Origin: Trichostrongylus colubriformis | Taxonomy: Eukaryota; Nematoda; Chromadorea; Rhabditida; Trichostrongylidae | Length of the DNA: 64,000 bases | Assembly (NCBI GenBank): GCA_963978905.1 | Contig: OZ022261.1 | Coordinates: forward strand, 11,099,992-11,163,991 | Direction of reading: 5' to 3' | In this document: piece by piece, positions 43,401 to 54,415 of the stretch | How the letters are laid out: the number at the start of each line of letters is the position of its first letter | How positions within the stretch are numbered: position 1 is the first letter of the stretch | Notes under the pieces: generated by a model | What the model saw: the letters and a program-made list of their open reading frames with translations, nothing else | What the model was told of the DNA's origin: nothing | Database searches by the model: none | Position numbers and translations under genes: made by a program

Positions 43401-45084
43401 CGAGTCTCATCCGGAAGCAAAGCTTTTTCCATAACTCAGCATAGTTGTAAGAGCGTGAAAACTTCAAACGGTACAGAAAGCACTAGTCCAATAAAAAATT
43501 GAGATAAAAAAAACAAGACGAAACGAACATCTACAGAATAGTTGGAGCAGTTCCCTGTTTCTACCTTGAGATCTAGAATAAACCTCGCTTTTTTGGAGGA
43601 CCAAAGTAGTTCCTTGATGCGACCTTCTTTTCCTCGTGCGGACAATTTCCACGTTCTATCACCTTCTGCCTAGTTCCCTAGTTCTGCCCTGAGATCTTAA
43701 AAGAAATCTCGCTTTTCTGGAGGATCAGAGTAGTTCTTGATGCCACCTCCTTTTCCTCGTGCGGACGATTTCCACGTTTTATCATTTCTTGCAGGTAATC
43801 AGATAACTCCCCTACTAGTGGATAGAAGGGCCCTCAAAATCAGAAGATACTGGAAAAAATAGGTAGCGCAAGGGTGTGAGAGATATACGCATTCAAATGC
43901 TCCCACAATTTCAAGGGTAAAACAGACGCGTGGCGCATTCCGGACAGTCTGCGCGCACCCAAATTGAACTTAAAGAATAAGTTTGGTACGAGATTCTGTC
44001 ACAGACATGCTTATAAATTAGACGGAATTGTGACGGCGATTCAATCCGTTAATGGGAGAACTAATCATTTTTTAACATTGCTCGAGATTTTCATAAATAC
44101 GAAAACGACACTTAGCAGAGACTCCTACGCGTGCGGAGTGGCTCAGAAATTAAGCATGAAATTCGCTGTTATAATTGCTGTGAATGGAAGGTAAACCACA
44201 AAACAGCGCAAAGATTTCTTCAACGTTCACGTGAAACGTCGAACAACCCCGTAGCCATAGCCGTAATTAGGTCTGTGTGGGGTGAATAGAGTGGCCAAGG
44301 AAAGAATGCTAAGCGGTGGGCGGAGGAGTTCGATTTTTTGTGGGTATCTCCGAAAAGGATTACATCTGGCAATGGCAAGAGTCAGCAACGCACTAAGCCA
44401 CTCGAACAAAAGGTAATAGTAGTAGTAATGTAAACAGTAATACTAAACGAGTTTATGGATTCAATACTATGACATGTTGATCTTGTTGTCGGCAAAGGAT
44501 CGGTTTCAGACACGTTTCATCCACACCTACGATGGTTTGTAAACGTTTCTGACGAAATCAGCGAGAGGGCTCGAACAGGATTTCGAACCGTGTATCAGGT
44601 GTGCATCACTGGGACTAGATTTCGCAACACGAAGTGTGGCATGCGACGCGATGCGTGCAAGCTAGGGGTTCCGCATGTAGCTGGGTCCTGAAGCGATATG
44701 CTTATGCGTCTTATTTTGGGCGCAATCCCTTTATAAATAAGTAGATACAGCCTTCCTTGCGTCGTATGCTGCAGGCGCGTTGTAAACGTCCGTCTCTTAC
44801 GTATCCCAGTATTTCTGTTCTTCCCTAAGAGGTGCGGAGACAGGACCAGATATCACGGGTGGAAAGTGGGTCGAGAAATCCTAAACAAGGGTTTTGTATG
44901 TGGCAGGGAGAATATCACATATGAGTGTCATGAGAGTGTTATTCTCAATTAATTTATTTTTCTGTAACCACGCGGAGTAACAGTAGACCTTCTTGGACAG
45001 CTGACCTAATTACGAACACAGGCACAATCTAGGAGTGGAGAGGAGAACAAAGGGCTCAAAAGCTTGGGCCAAGTAGGGGGAGGC

Positions 45085-45110
45085 GGGAGGGGAGAGGGGG
45101 GGGGGGTTCA
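45085..45110. repeat. G-rich tract
   Basis: A purine-rich AGGGGGAGGCGGGAGGGGAG stretch running into a run of about 10 Gs. Could form a quadruplex; no other role seen. Confidence 0.4.
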
Positions 45111-45348
45111 GTGTTCGTGTTGCTGAAGTGTTTAGTCGGCACTACCAGTAAAGGGGACAATGACAAGCGATGCCAAGATGATGCGACGAGCTGTCGGTGG
45201 ATCTGAAGTAAGCTCTTGATTTCAGCGCATCGAATAACTATTATGTCAAACTCCTTTGGGAATTGTACACATCTTTGGTTTGCATATCAAATCTCCTCGG
45301 AACTTGCTGTGTTGACTTCCATGACATAAGATGGAAGTTCGTTATGTA

Positions 45349-46225
45349 CAGGGGGTGCCAAAAAAAGTAATTTTGCTCACGGCCCACATCCGCCTATTAT
45401 ACAAAACATAGAGAAACGAAAGAGATAAAAGTATTGGGACAAAATATTCCCGAAGTGTTCCTCTTAAAGCAGGAGCAAGCTGAGACTCACTACTTTCATT
45501 TTCATAAAAATATGGAGCCTTCAAGCGGCGCAGTCGGGCTTCAGAGCACCTACGGTATCAAGGTCCGCTTAAAAGGGTGGAGTGGGTTCCGTGGTAGGTC
45601 CCTTGCGAGAAGCTTCCTAAGGATTGGCTCTTCGGTTCGTGGAAGTCACAGAGCCCTTGCTGTTGGACAACGCTGCTATGGTCCGAAGTATCATTTTCCA
45701 TACCTCAAACCCTCCTCTGGAGGGGTTTTAGTGGTAATGGCACGTTCTGGCTCTTGGAAAGAAAAAACGAAATATTTAAGAACACCACCTGGTATGAATC
45801 CCCTCAGGTACCCAGAGTCAATGGACTTACAGTCCAGTTCCCGACGCCTGGCAGGGCGTGGCCCTACGGACTTGGGTGAGAGAGTACGTGGCGAGAGCGA
45901 GAGTGTGTGGCGGGGTGAGAGAGATCGATGCACGTTCATCTAAGTCCGTAGGCCTCGCCCCGCCAGGCGCTGGGAAATGGACTGTAGCAAGGTTGTGAAC
46001 GAGGGCGACGAAGTTTCGTATTTTGCTCCGCTAGGGTGACACATCTTGTTCACTCGAAACAAGCAACCGTTCCTGCTCGTGCAGAAGGCTGTAACGGAGA
46101 ACAGGGATAGAATGGGTCTGCTCTTCACTTTAGGGATGAAAAAACCTGGTCGGAATTTGCCGAAGTGCGACTAATGTGGGGTTGAAAGTAGAGGACAAAA
46201 ATTACTCTTTTTTTGGCACCCCCTG
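45349..46225. repeat. MITE family B, copy with nested family C MITE
   Basis: Ends CAGGGGGTGCCAAAAAAAGT and ACTCTTTTTTTGGCACCCCCTG, flanked by TA. 877 bp, of which 155 bp (45830-45984) are a nested family C MITE; without it the length matches the 727-bp copy at 50670. The 169-aa frame 45434-45943 crosses the insertion and is not a gene. Confidence 0.8.
45830..45984. repeat. MITE family C, copy 2, nested
   Basis: Inverted ends CAGTCCAGTTCCCGACGCC and GGCGCTGGGAAATGGACTG, flanked by TA (45828-45829 and 45985-45986). The uninterrupted host site is visible at 51163-51175 in the sister element. Confidence 0.85.
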
Positions 46226-48014
46226 TAGTTTATCCTCAGTTGATAATTAATGAATGATGGCTTGGCCTTAACGCTTGGCCCCAATTCTCATTGAGAAGCT
46301 CTATCGATCGATGTGCTCAGTTTTTATCGTACCCTACATAGCTGGCTGGTGAGCGCTATCTGTTTTCGAGTGGTAAAAAAGAAACAAGTGAATGACCATA
46401 GAAAAGCATGCTTAAAGTCGATATTTCTCTCACGAATGTCAACACCCACTTTCTTATGCTGGTCCTCAAGATGATCGGTAAACTTGAAAGATGCGAGAGC
46501 AGTCCTTGTCGTTCTACGAAAAATGCCTCCACCATGATTCCTCAGGAATGAGGGCTTTTAAAAATTACACCAACCTTTGCACAGCACTGAACACGCTCTC
46601 TGCTTCCTATGACCTTATTGTTACTCACTCAAGCGTATGGTTCTCTACTCTCTGACAAAAGAACACTTTTTACTAAGGGAACGCCGCCGTGTTGTAATAA
46701 ACAAGTTCAGCTGAGCTCTGTTCTAGACAGCCCCGAAAAGGTTTTTAATGCTCGATGAACTGTTAACAACAAACAACGGGCTGACAAGCTTGTAAGGAAA
46801 CAGTGATCAATTCCTTGAGAAGCTATGTAGGTATTGGGTCCTTCCATAACTAATGTCGCTTTTGTAAAAAAAAAATCCTATCAATTTACAAGATCGTGTA
46901 GCATTCAATATATCATTCGAAAGAGGTTTTCCGGCTTCGCAAAGCGGCATGTTCGGTTTTTTGTTCGTCATAATAGAGCCGGTCGTTAGACTAGCGAAGT
47001 GGTTGGTTTAGCCGACCAAAAATGATCAAACCGACAGTTAATTGAAACACGAAATACATATCATCCACTCTGGAAAATCTATCAATCATGTGTCTCCTAC
47101 TTAGCCCCGACTCCTTCTATGTTCTTCTGAATTCCGCCATTTGGTTGCTTGAGAAAACGCCTTACTCTTTTTCCAAATTTGGTTTTTCCGCCACAGTCGG
47201 TGACTTTTGACGAATGCTTTAAATCAGGCAGGTGAATTTCTCAGCCGATCAGTAGAAAGGGTATTGAAGTTTTGAGTAGAGGTAGTGAGTAGGAACGAGG
47301 AAACATTATTGACCGGATTCCCAGAATATCTGTTGAAAAAATAAATTGTGAAATAATGTCATCTGGACCACTATCACATAGTTTGAAATTCAGTCTGAAT
47401 CGCAGCCAGAACAAATTAGAAACGTCTTTGATAGAGCCGAAAAATCATAACACTATCTCAATGCATAATATAATGCTTTGAGCTTGAACACTAAGTCAAC
47501 GAGATCACTGCTGTAGGTGTAATCTACTCTAATCTAAATGTCTTCGAATGATTCATAAAGCAATGCTGAACAAGGAATTTGAAAGGAATTTCATTTTGAA
47601 TAAATGTGAGTGCTCTCGGAAGAAGGAACTAAGAAAGAGAAAGACGTGAGTACTCAATCAACCTTTTGCTGAGATCTGTAAGAGAGGTCGAGGCTCAGTA
47701 CGGGACAGGTGATTGGTTGGTTTTCCTAAAGTGAAATTCATTTTTTGTCAAGTGGACCCACCCTTCGCCGGCCCTAGAATCGGCCCCAATTCAATCCACC
47801 CAAAAATTGGACATTGGTCTCTGACGAGCAGAGAAATTCCTTTCGATTCGTTTGAAAAAAAACCACATTACTCATGGAATGACCCAATACTATTGCTGCC
47901 AAAAGGCCATGTTGCCAACGAAACTTATTCTTTTCAAAACGATTATTGGCTACCCCCTTGTGACGAAGTGCTGCCTCTTACAAGCCATATTCCGTCCAGC
48001 CACGTGCAACTACC
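46226..48014. other. Intergenic DNA, no gene seen
   Basis: AT-rich, many stops in all frames. The 125-aa frame 47713-48090 runs into the repeat at 48015 and shows no motif. Confidence 0.35.
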
Positions 48015-48481
48015 CAGAGGATCCGGGAGGGGTCGAGAAAAGAGGAAGATAAAAAGAAATGATCGTTTTGAAACGAACATTAAAGATTAAAAGCGATAAT
48101 CGGCAGAGAAACCGGAATTCCAGAGAAACCCGACGTTGTGGTCTGAATTTGCATCTCCCGCGCATCACTTGGAACTGCAACATCACCTTTCCGAGTTGCT
48201 CGGTGTACAAGATGTCATTTGTTGTCTCGTAGGGTGTTTTGTATTCATACATGATCGCGTGAAATAAGTGAAACATGAAACAGCAGCAAGTATAACAAGT
48301 AGAACATTGAGGAAATAAACGAAAGGGTAAGAAAAAGGCTGTTCGTGGTAAAAAAAATCATTGAATTCACACTCGACGTCTCAACAAGGTGTTCTATGTG
48401 CAATGACTGCAACCTAACGAACTGCAAGTGCTACGGCAGATCTTGCCGTCTACCAAAATTGCCCTCTCCCGGTGTCTTTAA
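48015..48481. repeat. MITE family G, copy 1
   Basis: Right end CTCTCCCGGTGTCTTTAA; left end GATCCGGGAGGGGTCGAG. The whole 467 bp are the diverged reverse complement of 53688-54129 (shared TGGAACTGCAACATCAC, GACGTCTCAACA and others). The ends resemble family D (ACACCGGGAGGGG), so D and G may share a transposase. Confidence 0.65.
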
Positions 48482-49369
48482 ATGCAGTAAACCTCTACAT
48501 ACTATGGGTAAATGCAAAACACCTGATCTTCATGGTCAGCTGTTCCTGCTGCTGTTGCTTTTTGCAGAGGATGGTGATTCAGTTAGTCTTGGACTTTACA
48601 CTGTCTAGACGTGCATGACTACTTTGCATACATTTGTTTCTGAGAACGGTGCAACTGCAATTTCGGACCAGTTGGGGATACGCACAACGAGGCTATAGTA
48701 TTGTATGAAAAATTTAATTGCGACTCTCACCGCCTATAATATCCAATCCACCTCTTCGTCAAAATTTGAGACTGTTTTCATGCGGTATCCCCTTTTTCGC
48801 GATCATCAATCTCATTGTACCCTCGAGCTATAAAGTGCAGTATTTTGCGTACACTAGCGGAATATCGATTATACGCTCGTAAATTCAATAACCATTACGG
48901 CGTGCAACGTATGGGGGCGCGATGATGTGCCCAAGGATCCTCTCGAAAGGAAAGTATCAATGCTGTACATTTGCGTTATGTCAAGAACTTAGAAAAGTTA
49001 TTTTAGCAAGGCATTGTGGCTGTCATTGTTGTGAAGTACCCAGTCGTTAGCGGCCCGCGGCTCAGAACTGGCATGGGGCATGAACGGCCAGGAGAGCGCC
49101 CTCCTTGCACTTCATTATAACCTCAGATTGTACACGCAAGAGCGAGGAGCATCTTCGTGTGTGCTTTTCCTGCCAACACGATACCCACGAGCAAATGATG
49201 ATGTGAGACCGTGTTCATACTTTGCGCCGGCCGGGCATGGCTGCGTTCACAGGCATTGGTTCAGAAACTGAACAAATATATGTTTTCCTTCATATAGTGT
49301 TTTTCATTCTATTTATGTTGTATGTTTTATGTGAACTGCCTTTTTTTGCTGTTTTTTATTAGTGTTCAC

Positions 49370-49545
49370 AGGCAGGGGTGTACTCACAGCTGGCGCGAAC
49401 TCCCACTCGCATGGTCGGGGGATCGAATCGTCCCTGCACAGGCCAATCAGGCCTTCCATTGCGCTGGAGCAGGCTCGAGTGGGAGGTAGAAGCAGTGGCT
49501 TGTACTTCGGTTGGGTCCGCAAGTCATTGTATAAGCCAGTGACCT
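49370..49545 (+). repeat. SINE-like repeat, copy 2
   Basis: GCGCGAACTCCCACTCGCATG followed by GGGATCGAATCGTCCCTGCAC. GATCGAATC fits the pol III B-box consensus. Similar to 19083-19215. A Harbinger-type half-end (ACCGTGTTCATACTTTGCG) lies just upstream at 49209. Confidence 0.4.
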
Positions 49546-50430
49546 GCAGCACGACTACGACTGGAACTAGAACCATGGCGCATCTTGAAAAAGATCTGTG
49601 CAACACCAAAAAATTTCCTTCATCTTTATAATCCTCGAACAAGTGTATATTTACATTATTTTCATTTTCTCATATTTCATAGTTGTTATTTGCTATACAC
49701 GTATATTACGACGAATAAACTAATATCTATGCGCTCACATTGAGTGCAAGCTAGTTTTTGGCATTTTCTGTGCTGATATTTGTTGGTTCTAATTGTTCGT
49801 CAACTCTCGAATTTTTTCTTTCTCGTGGAGAGTGAAACTCAATTTCGTCCGAATTCGTCCATGGAAGGGTGAAAACTTAAAACCCAATCTATGGGATCAT
49901 GTAGTGAAATACAATGCTTTCAAGGGCTCGTGAAAGAAACGAGAAAATTCGGGAGAATTCGCAGATGTGAACGAGGAACTTCTTTGGATGCTTCTTCCAA
50001 TGCTGTGACAAAACAGCTCGCATTATGTCGCAGATGTATATCATTTCAATGGTTCTTTTTCGGATTCGTTCGGGTCGTAGATCCCTTTTTCCTATTGAAT
50101 ATTAATCATCAGTTCTCAATGATTGGTCCTGAACACCACGTTCGGGCCTTTGTTTACACTGTCGAAGCTGTAATAGGTTGGATGTATGCGGTATCGCAAT
50201 GTGGGTAAAGAACGACCAGCACAGGGTTACTAAGCTGTTAGTTAGCATGAGGAAGTCACAGAGGATCACTGCGGTACCAATCCTTCCTAGCCTTCATCTG
50301 ACCTAAATCGCGCATTAAAGATCAAAGAGAAAAGTCCACATTTGTAGACATACTAAATAATAATTGCGAATTTCGCAGCTGGCTACCCTTAGGTTTTTCA
50401 CTACTACCTTCAGATGTGCGGGAATTACGG

Positions 50431-50645
50431 TGTGTATCGTAAGGAAAATTTCGCTATGTGCCGTGCGGCATGCGACGCGACGCGGTCGAGTTTGGGGTGC
50501 CATGTTTACTTGACTCCTGGAACGATAACAGTGTCTGCACTTCAGTTGGCACTGGACACGGTAATCGCCTCAAGACCTCACCACATATGGCACCGTTGGT
50601 CCACATGCCGCGTTGTGAAATCATGTCTTGACCGTACACACCCAC
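50431..50645. repeat. MITE family E, copy 5
   Basis: GTGTGTATCGTAAGGAAAATTTC on the left, GAAATCATGTCTTGACCGTACACAC on the right, GCATGCGACGCGACGCG inside. Its end is about 25 bp from the family B element at 50670. Confidence 0.6.
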
Positions 50646-50669
50646 AAACCAGGTGCGATGACACATATA

Positions 50670-51396
50670 CAGGGGGTGCCACAAAAAGTAGTTTTGCTCA
50701 CGGCTCACATCCGCCTATTATACAAAACATAGGAAAATGAAAGAGGTAAAAGTATTGGAGCAAAATGTTCCCGAAATGTTCCTCTAAAAGTAAGAACAAG
50801 CTGAGACTTACTACTTTCACTTTCATGAAAATATGGAGCCTTCAAGTGGCGCAGTCGGGCTTCAGAGCACCCACGGTATCAAGGTCTCCTTAAAACAGTG
50901 GAGCCGGGTTCCATGGTAGGTCTTTTGTGGGAAGCTTCCTAAGGATTGGCCCTTCGGATCATGAAAGTCACAGGGCCCTTGCTGCTTGGATGAGGCTGCT
51001 ATGATCCAAAGTATCATTTTTCATGTCTCAAACCTGCCCCCGGAGGGGTTTCAGTGGTAATGGCACGTTGTGGCTTTTGGGAACGGAGGGCGTTGGGAAC
51101 CCGGAAAAAACGGAGTATTCAAAAACACCACCCAGTATGAATCTCCACAGGTACCCAGAGTGAACGGACCTTAGTAAGGTAGTGAACGAGGGCGACGAAG
51201 TTTCGGAGTGGTGACACATCTCGTTAACTCGAGCAAGCAACCGTTCCTGCTCGTGCAAAAGGCTGTAACGGAGAACAGTGATTGAGTGAGATCTGCTCTT
51301 TACTTTAGGGATGAAAATACCTGGTCGGAATTTGCCGAAGTTTGACTAATGCGGGGTTGAAAGTGGAGGACAAAAATTTCTTTTTTCGCACCCCCG
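50670..51396. repeat. MITE family B, uninterrupted copy (727 bp)
   Basis: Ends CAGGGGGTGCCACAAAAAGT and TTTCTTTTTTCGCACCCCCG, flanked by TA. It serves as the empty-site reference for the nested insertion in the 45349 copy. Confidence 0.8.
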
Positions 51397-52934
51397 TAGT
51401 TCGTACTAACCCATTCATATCATTGCGGACATGCAACTGTATTCATATCTACATCCCACTTAAATGCCTGACCCATGAAGGAAATCGTGTAAATGAAATC
51501 AAAAAAATTAAAAATATAAAGGCAATCGAATGTGATGTACCCTGTAGTGTAATACGTAATAATAGACATATAGTAATACATAATCCAAAACGGAACAATG
51601 TACCTCAACAAAGAGCCAGAATAAAAAATGAAAAAATGGTATAGATAATACAGTACATTAACATGAAATAGAAAAAAACAAAATACGCGCTTCGAACTTT
51701 GCCAACTTTTACTCAAAATCTCGCTTTCCATGCCTTCATATCCCAAACCGACGCCATTTTTCCTTTTTTCTGGGGTGCCCTTTAACCGTTATAACAGCAG
51801 ATACCTCAGATCAGTTGAAGGACGACATTGAATGCGCATCTTTAACCACTTCCTATCATGAGATAGCATCTTATGTAATTTTTCTTTATCGGATACCAGG
51901 ATATGCGCTCTCCAGGCTACAGCAGCACCTCTTTGCACAATGAAAAGAATTTATTGGCATCCATCATACACTGTCAGGCCGACTGGAAGAGATATCTGTT
52001 TACAGCAGGATGAAACCTGCACATCTCCCTGCTGGGGTCAGATGACAGTGATCGACAATCTGATGATTTTTCATGCTTGCGCTTGGCAGTTGTTAAGATA
52101 GTCCAGTAAAATTAATATTTAGCTTCAAAACGACCCCTCCTGGCAAATCTCAAGCCACAGATAACTCGGTGACTAAACACGCCGCGTTACACAGCTGTGG
52201 ACAGATACTTTACTAGACTGAATATGCCTCTATCTCTCCAGAGACTGGACCAGTTTGGGTGAAGGATAGTCGCATTCATTCGGAGCCACAGTTTTGAAAG
52301 GAAGCTAGATATGTGGCGTATTTAAGTAGAAGTTGAGACTCGGCCAATTGCATTTGTGCAGGCGTACAGAAGTTTGGCAAGGATAAGAAGTCTCAGGAAA
52401 CTGCTCTCTCGGTGATGAAGCTACAAGTTTCAGCGAAGAATACATACGCAAAAGCGCAATGTTTCAGCGCTGTTAAAACATTTAAAAGCAGATCGAGTTA
52501 TGTCTGGAAAGATTTCGAGGCAAAACAAAGAACGGCGGAACGAAGTAATCTAGAGCATTTTTGTGAACAACATATGTCGCAAAGGTGAGTCATATGGGAC
52601 CAGCAAAGACACCGACAAAAAATGGAAGCTTTTGGAAATCAGTTTTGGTAAATCAGATTAGATTTCAGTCCAAAGAATACTCACCAATGAACTATTGACT
52701 TTTATCGAGCATATAATAGACTACTAAAAGGTGAGAAGAACAGATTGCAGAGGTCTGGCACGCCAGGCCAACAGCCTCCCCACTCACACACGTGTTGACC
52801 CCTTCGTCCACTGACAAATGCCTCATTCACAGCTGCCTGCGCGGCTATCAAATTCCTCGGCTGGTCATTGAAGTGATTTCTTCCAGAATCCATGCAAGCT
52901 TACGTCTTACCACATAACTCAAGCTGAAGAGCGG
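51397..52934. other. Intergenic DNA, no gene seen
   Basis: Frames are short, AT-rich and without motif (longest 108 aa, 51420-51746 -, very hydrophobic Y/F-rich, typical of AT-rich DNA). Confidence 0.35.
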
Positions 52935-53045
52935 CCGAAACGTTCGGCCTATAACGGTATCGAACCCGCACCCATGCTTTGCGATGATCATGTGCCGGCC
53001 CATTGCACCATCAACACCCTCTGCGCCTTGACTCTGTTATTCGCA
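52935..53045 (-). repeat. tRNA-derived SINE, copy 2
   Basis: Minus strand: TGGTGCAATGGGCCGGC (A-box-like), then CACATGATCATCGCAAAG, then GTGCGGGTTCGATACC (B box GTTCGATAC). Followed by TATAGGCCGAACG. Shares this order with 43310-43400. It lacks an acceptor stem, so a SINE head rather than a tRNA gene. Confidence 0.55.
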
Positions 53046-53687
53046 AGAATTATCTTTTCAATGACATCGATCACCGATTATATTTATTAATAATAGTCAT
53101 AATGAATGGATGAGAATGTTCTTCCTGTCAAGAAATATACTGCGACTTTTTAGTGTCAAACTCCTGGAAATGTTACGATCATTTCCATTCACCAGTGTTT
53201 AACTGGTCACCATAGGAGCATCAAACCGAACACTCTCTCTCAAAAAAAAACCCCTTGATCAGAAGTTCACCTATACTGTCTTAATTTTTTCCTTTGTGGA
53301 CATTACGCTCAGATGGAAATGAGCGGCGTATAGCTGACCTCTGCTGAAGAAATGTTAAGGTTTATCACATAGCCACAGCCATGTCTGATCGTAAATCACC
53401 AAAAAAAAAAAACAAGCAGCCTCCTCAAAGAGTGCTGATTATTCAGAAAAGAGATATGTTCAATTTATTGAGCACATTCCTCATGACCTGAGCAAATCAG
53501 ACATATCACCAGAGAAACTATTCAAAACAATACATATTCCAATAATTACATAAACATGTAGTATTTCACAAATACTCAACCCTATTCGCAGCCCAGGAGA
53601 ATCCTAAAAGCGATGACGATACCCAGCGCTTGGCTACCGATGACAATGAAACCGAGCCTCTCCCTCCGGTGAGCGCAGGATGCAACG

Positions 53688-54129
53688 TTAAAGACACCGG
53701 AAGGTGGCAAATTTGGTTTACGGTAAGATATACCGTGACGCTTACAGTTCGTTAGGTTGCAGACATTGCACACACAAGGCTAAGACGTCGAGTGTAAATC
53801 CAATGGATTTTTTTTACCACGAGCACCTTTTTTCTACCCCGCTTATTCTCCCATTCATTGTTTCACTTGATTACTGCGTTTATTGTTTCACTTATTTCAC
53901 ATCATCATAGATGAATGAAATACACCCTACGAGACAATAAATGACATCTCCTCCAGCGTGCAATCCGGAAAAGTGATGTTGCAGTTCGAAGAGATGCGCG
54001 GGAGATTCGAATACAGACCACGACGTCGCGCTTTTGAATCCGAGTTTCTCTATCCTTATCATTTGTTCGTTTCAAAACAATCATTCCTTCCCATCTTTCT
54101 CTTTCTGCCGACCCTCCCGGTTCCTTTAA
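53688..54129. repeat. MITE family G, copy 2 (inverted relative to copy 1)
   Basis: TTAAAGACACCGGAAGGTGG at the left and GACCCTCCCGGTTCCTTTAA at the right; TTAA lies at both outer edges. It lies about 290 bp beyond the stop of the dehydrogenase gene. Confidence 0.7.
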
Positions 54130-54344
54130 TTTTGGGCGTCATCCACATAAGAGTTCGGATGGGGCACTGTTGCAAAAATCCATATTCCCTGAGAAAATTG
54201 CGCAAAATTTCGCGGGATGACAGCAAACTTATACACATGCGATCACATCAGGTATGCTCAGGACAAAGTGGTAGAAGGTACTTAACAGAATAGAAATGCG
54301 CATCTCTGAAAACCACGGATACTTTCCCTACAACATTGTATTAA

Positions 54345-54408
54345 CAAAATAGCAACTAATCCAATCATCTCCAGAACAAAATAGCAACTAATCTAATCAT
54401 CTCCAGCC
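54345..54408. repeat. 32-bp tandem duplication downstream of the dehydrogenase stop
   Basis: AAAATAGCAACTAATCYAATCATCTCCAG appears twice head to tail, one base different, beginning 8 bp beyond the stop codon on the minus strand, so it is probably in the 3' UTR. Confidence 0.6.
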
Positions 54409-54415
54409 ACTTTTC

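Noticed and set aside
47713..48090. 125-aa plus-strand ORF
   Set aside because: Runs from unique DNA into a MITE without any conserved motif.
49085..49271. Possible tRNA gene near the GATCGAATC box
   Set aside because: Only a B-box-like site; no acceptor stem or anticodon arm could be folded.
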